Part shown: in pieces, positions 11,318 to 24,839 of the stretch
Layout of the letters: the number at the start of each line of letters is the position of its first letter
Numbering within the stretch: the first letter of the stretch is position 1
Origin: Xylaria sp. FL1777
Taxonomy: Eukaryota > Ascomycota > Sordariomycetes > Xylariales > Xylariaceae
Reading direction: 5' to 3'
DNA: 64,000 bases
Assembly (NCBI GenBank): GCA_022578965.1
Contig: MU400631.1
Span: 55,968 to 119,967 of the forward strand
The notes under the pieces: generated by a model
The model's database searches: none
Told to the model about the DNA's origin: nothing
The model's input: the letters and a program-made list of their open reading frames with translations, nothing else
Position numbers and translations under genes: made by a program

Positions 11318-14049
11318 ATGCTGCCTTACTCGCTTTACAGCGTGTACCGGCAGTACAAGCTAGACACAGACGCCATCGCATCGTGGCTCGCTACTACAGC
11401 TCAAGCCAATGGCTACCCGCAAGAGCTACTTCAGCCTGGCGGCGGTGATGGCCCGCACAACAAGAAGACGCAGGGACCGTCGCGCCGTCTCAAGGGCAAG
11501 GCACGACTACAAGCAGTGCGTGAGCATCGTCAGAATCTAGCCGCAGATAAAGCCAGACAGGCCCAGAAGAAGTACACCATCGCCGTCAAGGACTTCGTCG
11601 CCCTCGCCGACTTCATTTCCGAGAAGCGGGCGAAAGTCGGTAAGGTGCCGGCATCCTTTGTGAAGACCTTGGACCGCGTCATCCGGGCGCGACGGGGCTT
11701 TGGGGACCAGATTGCCGACCAAGGCGAGATCACGGCCGACGACGCTGCTCCCGACAGCGCCCATATGCACTTCGTCGGTGTCCTCGAGAAGGTCCGCGAC
11801 GTCATGAAGCCGCTCTTCCCCTCCGAAGCCTCTTCTCAAAAGCAGGCGCCGCAGGGGACAGCAGACGACGAGGAGACCGAGGATGCCTTCTCTAACCGCT
11901 TTGCCGGATTGTCTGTTTACGAGCCATCTGAGGCCTTCCTCAACATGCCCGACATAGAGCGACCACAGTCTGCCAAGACTGCAGGGGACGACGAGCTCGG
12001 GGCCACGTATGAAGCCGAGAGGCTCAACGCCTTCGAGGATATCATATTCGCTTTGACTGCCTTGATGAACGACCTTAATCGCTTTCGGGAGCGTATCAAG
12101 TGGATCTGGACTGCCTATGGCCAAGGCCTCTTCGACCTCTGTGCGGCCGCCATTGCGACCAACACGGCAATCGACCTAGCGCGTAATCTCATGGATGAAA
12201 TCACGCCGGATCTGGATGCGCACGGCGGTGCATGGAAGATGCTGCAGAAGTTCCACATGGTGCAGTGCATGATGGAAGGACACGGGCCAGAAGCTATGTT
12301 CGATAACGAGGGGTCAACAGACAATTTTAATTACAAGCTGTACGATGCCGGGATCGGCCAGTTCCTTCAGGTCTACAACATGGTTGATGCCTTTTCTCGC
12401 GTCATCGAGCCAAACCAGCTGCCCATCTATAAGGAGGGCATGTTCGGCACCTACGACCCTAAAAGTAACCGTAATGCCAAGTCGGGGTACGAGAAATTCC
12501 ACGAGGACCGCGCGCTCCTCATGCCCTTCTTCACCGAGCTCATGACCGTCTGCGTGAGCGTCACAGACTATCCCGTCGAGGATGAATTCCTGCGGGGTAT
12601 GGCGGAGATGCGGAAGACGAGACAAACGCCGTTTCCCATGGTCTTTGCCGCGCAGGTATTCCTCGACATCCATCACGTGCTACGAAAAGACGTTTCACGG
12701 GCCTTCGACGCTTTCCAGTCTGGCGTGACCGTGCTTCGCGACGAGATCGAAGCACACCTCGACTTTCACAAGACTCTCAAAATCGACACTTGGCCGCGGT
12801 CCAATGACCAATACATGGCTAACATCGTCACCGATATCCGCACCGTTCTCAGAGATCCTGTGTATCGAGCCAAGGAGAGGTACTATCGTCGCATGAACTA
12901 TGCGGTGCCAGACTCGGTAGAGCCCAACCGGATCCTGCGTATGTCGCCAGTGCTGTCGGGCCTGATGCTCTTCAAGTACCGCGCCGAGGTACGCGACATT
13001 GCGATCACTGTGGTCAACGCATGGGGCTCCGTCATGTACACTGCGCATCTGTTCAACGCCCTGTCCAGAGAGAAATTGTTGTCAGGCGACGACGACGACG
13101 ACGACGCGAACGCTCGGCCGCCATGGCCTGATATGGCCGTTATTCGCAGTTTGATGCTGGAAGAAGGGCAGATCTTCGTGGGTGGCGCACCGAGCAATGC
13201 CGACGAATACTTCACGAGGTTCTGCTTGCAAATGGGTACGACAGTGGACGCCTTTAGCAGACGCAAAGAAAAGCGAAAGGGGCCGTTGGCGTCCAAGGCT
13301 GGGCCCAGAGGTATGTTTCGATGGCACTACTAGCTAGGTACTCTATCGTTTACTCTTCAACTGACACTTGGCTACTCCCAGGAATCAAGCCCGAAACCCT
13401 TTCTCCTGTCACCTCGATGTTTATCGATCGCTACGTTCGGAAGACGGGACAGGTGAACTGGACAACAGAGCACGTTGAGCGGGTAATAGAGGCGAGCCAA
13501 TGGGAAGCCGAGGGCAGCGAAGAGGACCATACCCTGATCATGGGCAAACTGACCAAGGAAGAGCTGGCCCGGAAGAAGACGCAAGAAAAACGGGAAGGAA
13601 AAAAGAACGGCAAAAACCCCGTTGTAAAACTAGCCCGTCTCACTGCCGAAGAGCTTATACGCTCCCTCACACTGGCTCTCTCCACCGAATCATCCGAATT
13701 CGCATTCCCGCTGCTCACCATGCACCGCAACTGCTGGAGCCTGCTCCGGGCCGTCAAACAGCAGTGCGACGAGGTCCTCCGAGAACTGTTCACCCCCGCG
13801 TACCTCGAGCGCGAGACAGAGCTGCCGTTTGTCGTCGGCTGGATTTTTATGGCGGCGACTACGTTCGGGGGTTTGCCCGACAAGCGTCCGATGCTCGAGG
13901 CCGCGAAGGCGGTGCGGCGGGAAGTTATACTGGGCGACAAGGGCGGTGCGGCTATTCGTCGCCTCGGCGAGCTCGGATTTCCGATCGAGTTTGCAACGGA
14001 CGAGGAGTGTTTCTCGTCGTGGAAGAACGAGAGACATGTGTCGGCGTAA
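11318..14049 (+). CDS. DUF6604-domain protein, function unknown
   Basis: Two exons, 11318-13310 and 13382-14049, encode 886 residues. The 71 nt intron has a GTATGT donor, CTGAC branch and CAG acceptor, and its removal bypasses an in-frame stop. I chose ATG 11318 rather than the upstream frame opening at 11117 because the protein then starts LPYSLYSVYRQYKLDTD, the usual N-terminus of fungal DUF6604 proteins (a Tyr-x-x-Tyr-Lys-x-Asp-Thr-Asp pattern followed by a WLA helix). Residues about 40-85 are Lys/Arg/Gln-rich. The middle (about 180-560) is helical and acidic in places, with a short Asp run near residue 591. The C-terminal exon has a Lys/Glu-rich segment then a helical end. No catalytic motif was seen. 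These proteins are widespread in ascomycetes and often multicopy; their role is unknown. It is the last intact gene before the AT-rich block. Confidence 0.88.
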
Positions 14050-14149
14050 TTAGTCGGGGGTTAATCTAGTGTTTTAGGTCTTGCCTTGATTAGGTAGCTT
14101 ACTGTTGATGTCAAATATAAGTGATGGCATGTAACATTGGGTTTATTCA

Positions 14150-17100
14150 TCTCAGGTGCCTTAGACCAGAATGGTCCTTGCGTTTGTATTTCCTTAGCTA
14201 TATTACCCTTTTATTAATTATAACCCTTTTTACCCTCTTTAACATAAACTTAGAATTTTGGTTTAAAGCAACTATGTTGATTTTTTTGTTTATAGCTAAA
14301 GGTTTTTTATATTATAAAGTAATAAAAAAGAAAACTTTATATTAACGTTATAATATATAAAATAAAATAAAACAATAAAATAAAAAATTAAAAATAAAAG
14401 AAAAAAAAACATAATAGCTTAATATAGTTAGTTTTTTTAAAAAAAGTTAATTATATACTTTATAATTTTAAGCACTTTAATTAATTATAAATAAACATAT
14501 AATATTTTTAAATACTTTAATTATAATTTATTATATTATAACTTATTAAAAAAAATAAACTATAAATTAATAATAAATTAATAATTAAAAATTTTTAATA
14601 TATTAAAAAATTTAAAGTATTAAAATATAATTAATAAAAATAAACAGTTTATATTTTTTAAATGTTTAAATTTATTATAACATTTAAAATTTTAAACGTT
14701 AAAATTTATAAATATTAAAAAATTATTAACATTAAAAAATTTAAACGTTTAAATTTATAAACATTAATAATTAACTTAACATTAAAAATTTTAAGCATTA
14801 ATAGCTATTAATATTAAAAAAAATTTAAGCGTTAAAAATGTTTAATGTTAAATAAATATTAAAAACTATTAAAACATTAACATTTATTAAGTTTATTATA
14901 ATATAGCGCTTATATTTATAAGTATAAATTATAAAATTAATGCACTTAAGTTTAAGTTTAATAAAGCAATTATAAATAAATATTGTTATTAAATATAAAA
15001 GATTATATTTTAAGCTAAAATTATTTAATTAATAAGTATTTAAAAGTAAACTTATTAAATAAGCTTTATACAATTATACGTTTAACACATATATGCTAAA
15101 ACAAAGTATAATAATCTTTATATTATAAGTTATTTATATTTTATATGTTTAAAAAAAAAAAAGGTTTATATAAAGCAAAGGTTTTTCTTTATATATAAAA
15201 ACTTTGCTAATATATAAGCTAAGCTAATACTAAGATTACTTTAGTTTATATAATAGCTTTTACATAAAGTAGTTTTTATATAAAACTTATTATATATACT
15301 ATATATAAAAGTTATAACTAATAACTAGTTATTTTAATACTAGCTACTTTTTTTTTAGTTGTAATTTTTTTTATATAATGTTATTTAAAAGAAATAAAAA
15401 AAAATGGTTTTATAAAAAGTTAAACATTTAATATTATAGTTTTTGCAAAAAAAAGGTTGCTTATATGTTTGCTTTTTTTAAACTTTATAGTTATATAAAG
15501 CTTAAGTTTAAAAGTAATTACTTTTTAAGTAAAGCATTTAAACTTTTATATAGTTTAATTATTGCTAATATAATTAAGGTTTTTTGTTTTTATTATTATA
15601 TAGCTAACTAACGTTAGTTAATAATATAAAATAAAGTATTAATAGTAAGCAATTTATACTAAAGTTAATTAAAGGTTTCTTTTTTATATAGCAGTAAATT
15701 TAATAATATATTAAAGTATAAAAGCTAGGCTTTATTTATAAAAAAAGCCTAAATTTTGTAGTGCTTTTTGTTGCTTTTATATCTTTAAACTTTTTATTTT
15801 ATATAGTTGCTTATTTTACTATTAGCTGCTTTATATATATATATATATATTTATAATAGCTTTATATTTAGTTATTTTTATATATATACTTATATATATA
15901 TATATATATATTTATATAATAGTTATTTTATTATAATATAACATTAATAGTTGCTAGCTTTACATTATAAGCTAAAACAATAATTATAACATTATATAAC
16001 TATTAATTAATAATTTTAGCAATTAATTGTTTTTTTAGTTGCTATATATAAATATATATATTTGTTTTTTTTTATATAACTTATTATTTAAATAGTTTAC
16101 TAATAATTGTTTATTATATAAAAAGTAATAAGTTTTAAGTTATATTAATGCTTTTAATTAATATTAAAGTTTAAATTTTGCATAGTGCTTTAATTGCTTT
16201 TATTATAGCTTAAATAATTTGTTATAAAGGCTATTTTTATGCAGTATTTATTTAATTATATAGTATTATAGTTACTTTATATAGCTAAAATACTTATATA
16301 AACTATAAAAGCTTTTTATTTTAAAATTACTAATAAGTAATAAAATTTTAAAGTAATATATATATTATATATGTTTAATAGTTATATAATGCTTATTATA
16401 ATTATTATATTTAAATAAATAAAAAAAAATTAAATATTATATAATAGTTTAGTAAAAAAAATAAAAAAAAAATATTAAGTATTTATATATAGCTTAAAAA
16501 ATAGTTATATAAAAAAAAATATAAAATTTACAATATTTTATAGTTTTTAGTGTTTTTTTTTAAAGTTAAATATATTTACTTATTGCTTTTTTATTTATTA
16601 TATAATTATTATAACAATTTTTATATAAAAGTATTTTTTTAACTTTTTTTTTTTTTAATTTGTTTATATAAAAGTTATTTTTACTTTTTTTTTATAAATG
16701 CTTTTATTTATATAGTTAACTAATTTATAAATACTAAGGTTTTTAGTGCTTAATTTAATGTTTTTTTTATAAATACATTAGCTAAATTATTTTTGCTATT
16801 AATTTATTATATTTTAAAAATTTCTTTTTTTTTATATAACTTTTTAAATAATATAATATTAATTATAAAGCGTTTTTTTTAAGTAGTTTTTAGTTTTACT
16901 AAATAATTATATAATAATTTTAAGTTTAAATATAATATAGCAAAAATTAAAAGTATTTTTAATATAGCTATAATTTTTTAAAGCATTATATAAAAAGCTA
17001 TAATGCTATTAAAACTATTTATTATGTTATATAATTTATTAGTTAGCATACTTTGCGTTATTTGTTTATATTTACTAAAGTTTTAATATATAATATTTTC

Positions 17101-18560
17101 TTTAATTTTAAAAGCTAGGTTTTTTTTTATATAATGCTTTATTATAAATATAATAATAAATCTAAGTTATAAAGTTATATTAGTATTATTTATAAATAAA
17201 CTGTTTATAAAAATAAACAGTTTTATATAGCTTAAATTTAAAAGTATAAACGTTAATTTATAGTTATAATTATTTATTTACTATTTAATTTTATAGTTTA
17301 AATTTTTAATATTTGCTAATGTTAAATTAATTATTTAAGCAGTAGCTATAAAGTTATATATAGCTTTTAATTAATAAATGCTGTTTATATAAGCATTATA
17401 TATATGTTAAAAAACATATTACTATATAGTATTTTTTATATAAAAGTTAATTAAAGCTAGTTAGTTTGTTTAGCTTTTTTATATAAACGTTATATTTTTT
17501 TTATATAAAAAAATAATTTAACTACTGTTAAATTTAATAAAGTAATTTTGTTATAAAGTTTTTTTTAGTTTTATATAAAACTTTACTTTATATAACTTAT
17601 GTTTTTTTTTTGCTAAAAATTTAAGTATAATAAAGCTAAACATATTATTTGTTTATAAACTTATAATGCTAAATTTATATAAAAGTTTTAATATAAACAA
17701 TAAATATAAGTTATATATAAAAACTATTATATTAAGTTTTTTATAATAATATTAATAATAAGTTTTAAATTAATATAGCTTTAATTTAATTAAGCTATAT
17801 AATAGTTATATAATTTATATAATAGTTTTTTTAAAATACTTTAAAATAAGTTTAAAAAGTAATTATATAAAGATTTTTTATATAAGCTTGTTTTTTAATT
17901 ATATATATGCTTATATAATATTTTAAAGTTTACTTAAAGCATTAAAGTTTTAAATTAGCAAAAGGCTTAAAGCTAATAATAGCTATTAGCTTATTTATTA
18001 AATTATTAGCAATTAAATTAGTACAGTTTTTTTTTTATATTATTATAGCTTTATATAATTAATTTAAACTTTTTATATAGCTTAGTTGTTTTTTTTTTAA
18101 TTTTTTATATAAAGCAAAACTTAAAAATCTAAATATTATTATATTTATTTAAGTTATATTTTATAAACTAAAAAACATTTTATATAATAAAGTTATTAAT
18201 TTTTATAACGTTTAACTTTTTAAATAAAGCGCTAAAAGTGTTAATAATGTTATTTTTATGTAATTTTATTATTAAAGCATAATTTTATTTTTTTTTAAAG
18301 TTAAAAACAAGTTATTAATGTTTTATATAAACACTATAAAAAAGTTTTTAGCTTTTTTAAGTTTTTTTGCGTTTTTTTTTTATATAGTTAGTTTTATAGC
18401 TAGTTTTATAATAGTTATATTTTTTTTTTTTTTTTTTTTTTATTATTTACTAAAGTATATTTAGTTATATAATACTATAGCTTAATTTATATTTATTTAA
18501 AGCAAATTAAGCTATTTATAAAGTTAATAATTATATTAAGTTTTTTAATTAATTATATTT
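14150..18560. other. Unidentified mutated sequence, probably a transposon
   Basis: The composition drops abruptly here. The stretch is unusually rich in TTTATATAA-like words. Minus-strand frames between about 17.0 and 18.3 kb read as plausible protein interrupted by TAA/TAG, but I recognise no domain. No terminal repeat partner was found by eye. The same TATATAA-rich texture recurs at 20.79-21.38, 22.14-23.43 and about 32.13-33.5 kb, so these pieces may be one host element of about 7.7 kb split by later insertions (inference). Confidence 0.4.
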
Positions 18561-18575
18561 TATATAGTTTTTTTT

Positions 18576-20770
18576 TTTATTTGCGGCATACTAAAAAAGC
18601 AAACAAATTTTTAACTAGGCTATTAGTTATTACGCAACCTAAAAAAAGCACATAAAATAACTAAATAAGTTTTAAATATAAAAAGGCTTAGCTATTATAA
18701 CATAGCTAAAGAACTAATTAAGTTATAAGCAACTGCAAAAATATAAAAATAAAAGCCTTTAAATATAAAACAAAAGCAGCTAAACATTAATACTAGCTTT
18801 TTTTTAAGCTAAAAAAGGTTTATTATAACTATAAAGCAAAAGCTAAAACATTTATTATAAAGCTGTTTATTACTTATAGTTTTAAAAAAGCTACTTATTA
18901 TAAGTTTACGTTTATAAATTTTAAAGTAAAACATAATATAATAAAGTACTAAAAACAGTAATATAAAATTATAAACATAAAACTACAAAAATTAAAAAGC
19001 ATATATTATAAAAAAGCAAAGCAATTAAGCAATTTTATTAAGCACTAAACACTAAAATTTTATTAAAACTTTTAGCTACTAAATATATAATAATGTTAAC
19101 TTTTAAGGATTATATAAATACTTTTTAACTAGTTTATTTATATAAAACTTTTAGCTTTTTTATTTGCTGCAGCTTTTTTTGCTTTTTTAATTATAACTTA
19201 AAGTTATATACTAGCTATAAGCATAGCTTAAATATTTTTATTAATACAAAAATAGCACGCAGTAATATAAACTTTAATAAACAATTAAAGTTTTTTATTA
19301 ATTTTTTTAAGCTAAAAAATTATTAGCAATACTTAAAATTAAAAGAATTTTAACAGTTAAAATAAGCATAAAATAAAGCTTAAAAACATATAAACATTAA
19401 TATAGTTAAAAATATTTATAGAACTATAACTGTTATTTTTAGCGTTTATTTTGCTTTTTTTATATTATAAGCATTTAGTAGATTTATTAATAATATTGCA
19501 AGCATAAAAATTATTAATGTTTTTATATAGTTAATATAAAAAAAACAACAATAAAAAGTGCATAATATATTATTGTAATATAAGCAATATAGTAGTAGTA
19601 TAGCTTAAGCATTTTAGCATACTTAATAAATATAAATTCTAAAGCTATTAATAATATTTTAGCGCAAAGCATTAAAACATTTATTTTTATTTTAAAGATT
19701 AATATTATAGCAAAAAAGCATAACAACAAGTAGTTATAAAAGCTTAAACTATATAGTAGTAAGCTGTTAGTTATTTTATTTAATACTATAAATTAAATAA
19801 CTAATAAAAACTGTAGTAAAATAACTTATAACTTTAAATATATAAGCTTAATATTAATTAATATATATATTTAAGCTAAGCTAATTATAAATATATATTA
19901 CAGAAAGCATAATAGTTATAGCAAAGTAGATTTTTATATAATTATAACGTATTAACAACTAATTATATTATAAACTAAGTACTTTAATATATTAAAGCAA
20001 GCGTAAACTAAGCATATAATAGTAATAATAATAAAAGTAGTAAAGTTAATAATTAAAAAAAAAAAAAATTAATATAAATAGCTAAATAAAGTAATTTATT
20101 ATTTATTGCTACTTTATATTGCTTAGTATATAAGCTATTTATAAGCTATGTTTATTTAATAAGCTTACTACAAAAAGCATAAAAGCAGCTTAAAAAATAA
20201 ATATATAAAAAGCAAACTAAAAAATAATAAGTAATTAATTTTGCTTATAACTTAGTTATAACTTAGTTATAAAAAAACTAGTATAATAAAAAGCTAGCAG
20301 TAATATTAAAGCAAGCAAACTATAATATATTAGTAATATAATAAAAAGAAATTTAAAAAGAAACTAAGAAAAAAAAGCAGCATATTTAACTAAATAAGTA
20401 TTAAAACTAAAAAAACTGCTATAAATAGCATAAAACAAGCAGTAATACTAAAGCAAACAAACTATAAAGCAAAAAAAATATAAAAGAAAAAAAACTACAA
20501 AGTAACTACGTAAAGGTATATATACTTAATTAACAATATAATGTAAATAAATAAACAACTTAAAAGCAAAAAAGTAAAAAGTAAAACACTTAATAAAATT
20601 ATAGTAAAACTAGTGCAACTTAAAAGTAAATATAAAATGTTTTTACTTAGCTACTAAAAAAAAAGTAAGCTGCTTATAGCTCGCTTTTAACCTACAAGCA
20701 CAGTTTTTATTTATATATATAAAAAATAAAAACTAGCATAGCTAATAAACCGTTAGCTTAAGTAATACAA
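18576..20770 (+). mobile_element. 5'-truncated LINE copy (last 2.2 kb of the Tad-like LINE)
   Basis: This 2,195 bp segment is a mutated copy of the last 2,195 bp of the full LINE at 35587-42710. Flanking 15 bp direct repeats (TATATAGTTTTTTTT at 18561-18575 and 20771-20785) show target-primed insertion. It begins within the ORF2 C-terminus (translated residues KKARKIT and LSYYN are visible near 18650-18720) and ends AGTAATACAA with no poly(A). A 68-residue antisense frame (19729-19523) also occurs in the other two copies and is not a gene. Confidence 0.85.
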
Positions 20771-20785
20771 TATATAGTTTTTTTT

Positions 20786-21377
20786 AGCTTTACTTTTTAT
20801 ACTATATAAAAATTTTACTATATAAAAGTAAAAATAATACTTTATATAAAGCTAGCTTATTATATTTATAAATTATATAGCTAATTTTAACTTTTGTTTA
20901 TTTTTTATAAACCATTTTTATAGCTTTTTTAATTGCTTTAGCTTTTTATATAATATTTAGCAAAAAAAAAAAATCTTAATTAATTTTTAAGTATGCTTTA
21001 AATATAAAAAGCGTTAAAACTAAGCTATTAAGCTTTATAGTATTATTTAAAGCTTTAATTATTATTTATAAAATTAACTTATTTTTTATATAATAACTTA
21101 GTTTAATTTTTAATATGTTATATATATAACAAAAAAGTTTATATGCTTTTTTTATTTTGTTAATAGCTTAGTAAGCTTTAATAAGCATTTTTTAGCATTT
21201 TATATTTATAATTTTAGCTTAGTTTTAAAATTCTTTAAACAAAAAATTTATATTAAAGTTATATATAATATAATTTAAAAGTTTTTAATATATATTAATT
21301 TAGCATTTATATAAAGTTTTTTAAGCGTTTTATATAAACATAAATTTTAAAAATATAGCTGCTTAAAATAATATAGC
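20786..21377. other. Unassigned AT-rich host sequence
   Basis: Mutated sequence between the LINE fragment and the SINE. It contains no recognisable domain. The texture matches 14.15-18.56 kb. Confidence 0.4.
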
Positions 21378-21391
21378 TATATTAATTATAT

Positions 21392-22125
21392 GGCCTAATA
21401 ATGCAGTGATATATACTTAGCTACTTTTTTTAAAGTTGTGGGTTTAAGTTCTGCTTAGTTTGCAGTTGCTTTGCCTTAAAGCAAAAGTTAGTTTGCTTTT
21501 AGCTCGGTTTGAACTGCATACCTGCTGCACTAAAAACATAAAAATTAAAAGTTAAATAGCTAAGCTAAAAGTCCAAAAACTTTGCTTTTTTATTAATGTA
21601 GCAATATAAATAACTAACTTAGTATATTAGCTATTATAAAAACAAGCAGCTTTAGCTTTTATTATTAATGCTATATAAACATTAGTTTTTTTATATAATA
21701 AACAGCTTATATTTTTAGCATAATTAAAACTTAAAGCTTACTATTTAGCGCTAAGCAATTTATAAAAAATATAACGCTATATAATGCTTAAAATCTATTT
21801 AATACTATGTTATTTATAGCTTACAAAACTTAAAGCTAGCAAAAAGGCGCTTTTATTACTAATTAACAAAAAACTTTTTTGTTAGCGCGCTAATTTTTAT
21901 ACTTTTATATTATAAAGCAAAAGCACTGCTAATTTAGCATACAAAATTTAAAGCAAAGTATTATATAAAAAAAGCAGCAAATTAATAAAATCTATAGCAA
22001 AACTATTGCATATTTTGCATATATAAGTAGTTTTTACCCCAAAAAAGGTTTTTATTTATATAAAGTCTTACTAAATAACCACTAGTATAACTAATAAGCC
22101 ATTTGTTTAAGTAATACAAATTATT
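21392..22125 (+). mobile_element. tRNA-headed SINE with a LINE-like 3' tail (734 bp)
   Basis: Perfect 14 bp direct repeats (TATATTAATTATAT at 21378-21391 and 22126-22139) flank the unit. It starts GGCCTAATAATGCAGTGATA, which resembles a tRNA 5' half with an A-box (AATGCAGTGATATATAC), and about 45 bases later has GTGGGTTTAAGTTCTGC, a T-arm/B-box (GGTTCRANTCC type) with C changed to T. The last 130 bases match the LINE 3' end: TTAATAAAAT...TATAGCAAAACTA and the terminal ACTAGTATAACTAATAAGCC...AAGTAATACAA. These are the hallmarks of a SINE mobilised by a partner LINE. It keeps more G and C than its surroundings. Confidence 0.72.
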
Positions 22126-22139
22126 TATATTAATTATAT

Positions 22140-23426
22140 ATAAAACTTGCTTATTATTTATTTATATAACATTAATTATAACTTTATAATTAAAGTTATA
22201 ATTATTTTTAATTATAAACTTAAAACAATAAAGTGCTTAATTATATAATTAGTAATAATAGCAAAACTTTTAGATTTTTTTTAAAATAAAGCAATTAATA
22301 TTATAGTTTATATAACTAAGCATATTATATAGTTTTTTTATATAAAAATATTTAAAGCGTTTATAAAGCTTTTAAAGTTTTGTTTTTATAAAGTATAAAC
22401 TTGCTTTATATAAGCTAATATTAAAAAATAAATGTTTTTATTTTTATATAATAAAAATAGTTTTTTTGTTTTGTTATATAATAACGTTTTTTGTATTATT
22501 AAAGTATGTTTTTAAACAGTTAACATTTTTTAATAAAAAAAATAAAATAAAAGTATTTAAAATATAATATATAGTTATACTAAAAGCGTTTTTTATTTAT
22601 ATAATATTTATAATATTTATAGTATTACTTTTATTAAAATAAATATAAGCATTACTTAAAGTTTAATTAACTTTTATATAAAAATATATTTAAAAGTATG
22701 CTTTTAATTAAGCTTTTTTTACTATTAAATAATTAAAAGCGCTAATATTTTAAAGTTTACTTTAGTAATTTATAGAATAATAATTGCTTAATATAAACTA
22801 ATTATATAACACTATTATTTTATAGTTTTAAATATTTTTTTTTGTTATATAATAAAAAAATGCGTTATTTATTAAATATTAAGTAATTTAATTATTAAAT
22901 TTTTTATTAATATTTTTAGTACTATTATTTAACTTTAAATATTTTTTATATTTTGCTATATATAAAAAGAATTTTTTTAAAATAAGTTTTTAGCTATAGA
23001 TTATTTTATGCAAATTAAAAAATATATTTTTTATATAAGCTTTTTTTTAAAAAGTATAATATATTAACTAGTAGCTTTTTTTTTAATAAATAAAGCATTT
23101 TTTGTTTATATAAAAGTTTTAGTTTTTTTAGTTATAGCTTTAAAAATAGCTTAGCTATTTAATTAGTTAACTTAATAACTTTAGCATAAATTTAAGTTAT
23201 TAATTTTTTATATAATTATAATTATATTTTTAGTTTATAAAATATAACTTATTGTTTTTTTATATAAAAGTTTTTGCTATATTATTTAATATTATATATA
23301 AATATGCTTATAAGTTAGCAAAAAATCCTTTATATATAAGTTTTTAAAAAATTAACGCTATAATTAACTTTAGTATACTTTAATATATTTATATAATGTT
23401 TATATTTAATTAAATTTTGTTTTTAA
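22140..23426. other. Unassigned AT-rich host sequence
   Basis: Mutated sequence between the SINE and the left LTR of the Ty3/gypsy element. No domain was recognised. The texture matches 14.15-18.56 kb. Confidence 0.4.
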
Positions 23427-23630
23427 TAAGGTTTACTATAAGTAGTAAAGCAATTAAGCATAAAAAGTGTAATATAAATTAAAAGAAAAGGGGCTTTATA
23501 AGCAATTGTTACGCAATTACTTTAAGCATAAGCCTTATATAGCTATTTAGCTAAGCTACTATAGCTACAAGTAAAAATACTACTATAGCTAAACCTTATA
23601 AATATAAAGTTCTTTTTTTAGTTTATATTA
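23427..23630 (-). repeat. LTR (3') of Ty3/gypsy element 1
   Basis: It matches 31928-32131 over its full 204 bp with scattered C/T and G/A differences. It retains GGGG, CC and CGC contexts and so is less mutated than the body. Confidence 0.88.
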
Positions 23631-24839
23631 AGTGCTAAAGCATAAAAAAAAAGTTATTAACTTTAATAAAGCTAATTTAGCTATTTATATAAACTAATTT
23701 CTATTTTAAAGATTATAATTAATCTAAGTTATTTATTAATTAATTAACTAAGCAAACATAACTTTTTATAGCTTTTTACGCGGTTACTTACTAGCAATAA
23801 GCTTTATAGCTTTTGCTTTATTTTTATTTTTTAGTTTTAACTTAGCTTGTTTTTTTATATAAGCCTAGTATTTCTTAACTAAGTTTTTAGCTAATTAAAG
23901 TTGCTATTTTAATTTTTACTAGTTGTTTTTATAACTATATTTTTTTTACTTAACTAGATAATTAAAACCTAACTTAGTTTAATTAACATAATGCTTTAAA
24001 ATAGTTTTAATTTTAAACAAATTACTTTTTTTGTTAAGGTTTTGCTTATTATAAATAGAACTAAGTAAAAGTATAATTTAATAAAATAAGTTTTTACTTT
24101 ATTAGCTAAGTAAAAAATGTATAACAAAGATTATAAAATGTATGCTAAAAGTCTTTAGTAAATTAATATAATAAGCTAGCTAACTTATTTGTTTTATTAT
24201 TTTATATAGTTTAACATATTACTATAAATACTTTTTAAACAAATTACTAAAAAAATAATATTTTTTATGTAGCTTTAAATAAACTTTATTTTTAATATTA
24301 AACTTTATAAGCTTATATTTATTATTATAATAATACTTAGCTTTTGTAGTAATAAAGTTTATAGCTAACTTAGTATTTTTGCATAAATGTTTATAAAAAA
24401 AGCAGATATTTTTTAATGTGCTATATAACTTATTGTTATTAATAAATATATTATTAAAACTAAAAAATTTAAATCTAAATAATTGCTTATATAATAAAAA
24501 CTTAATAAGATTTAAATATGCACTATTAAGGTTTTATTGCAAAAATAAAAAAATATTTACTTAATTATAATTAAAATAAGCAAAAATATAGTACTAAATA
24601 GCAATTTTAATAGTTTGATTTTTATGCTTAAATATATTATTACTTTATAAATAGTACGTAGCAATTATTAAAAGCTATATATTATATTTTTTTTATAAAC
24701 TTATTTAAAACTTTAAAGTAAACTTATAGTTGCAATTAAAAATAATGTTACTTAGTATGCTTTAGTTATATAATAAAAGCATTTTAGCAAAAGCAAAACT
24801 TTAATTTTTTGCTATATATGTTTTATAACCTAGAATTAA

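Noticed and set aside
14121..14345. 74-residue frame at the AT boundary
   Set aside because: Its composition changes midway from ordinary to AT-rich, it is hydrophobic only because of the T bias, and it has no domain.
19523..19729. Hydrophobic 68-residue frame repeated at 36630-36836 and 49504-49743
   Set aside because: It is antisense to the LINE in all three 2.2 kb copies. The frame survives because its complement has few codons that become stops, not because it is a membrane protein gene.
18576..20770. The 2.2 kb repeat as a separate DNA transposon
   Set aside because: It has no terminal inverted repeats, has 14-15 bp TSDs, and its start reads as the C-terminus of LINE ORF2, contiguous with the full LINE at 37.78 kb.
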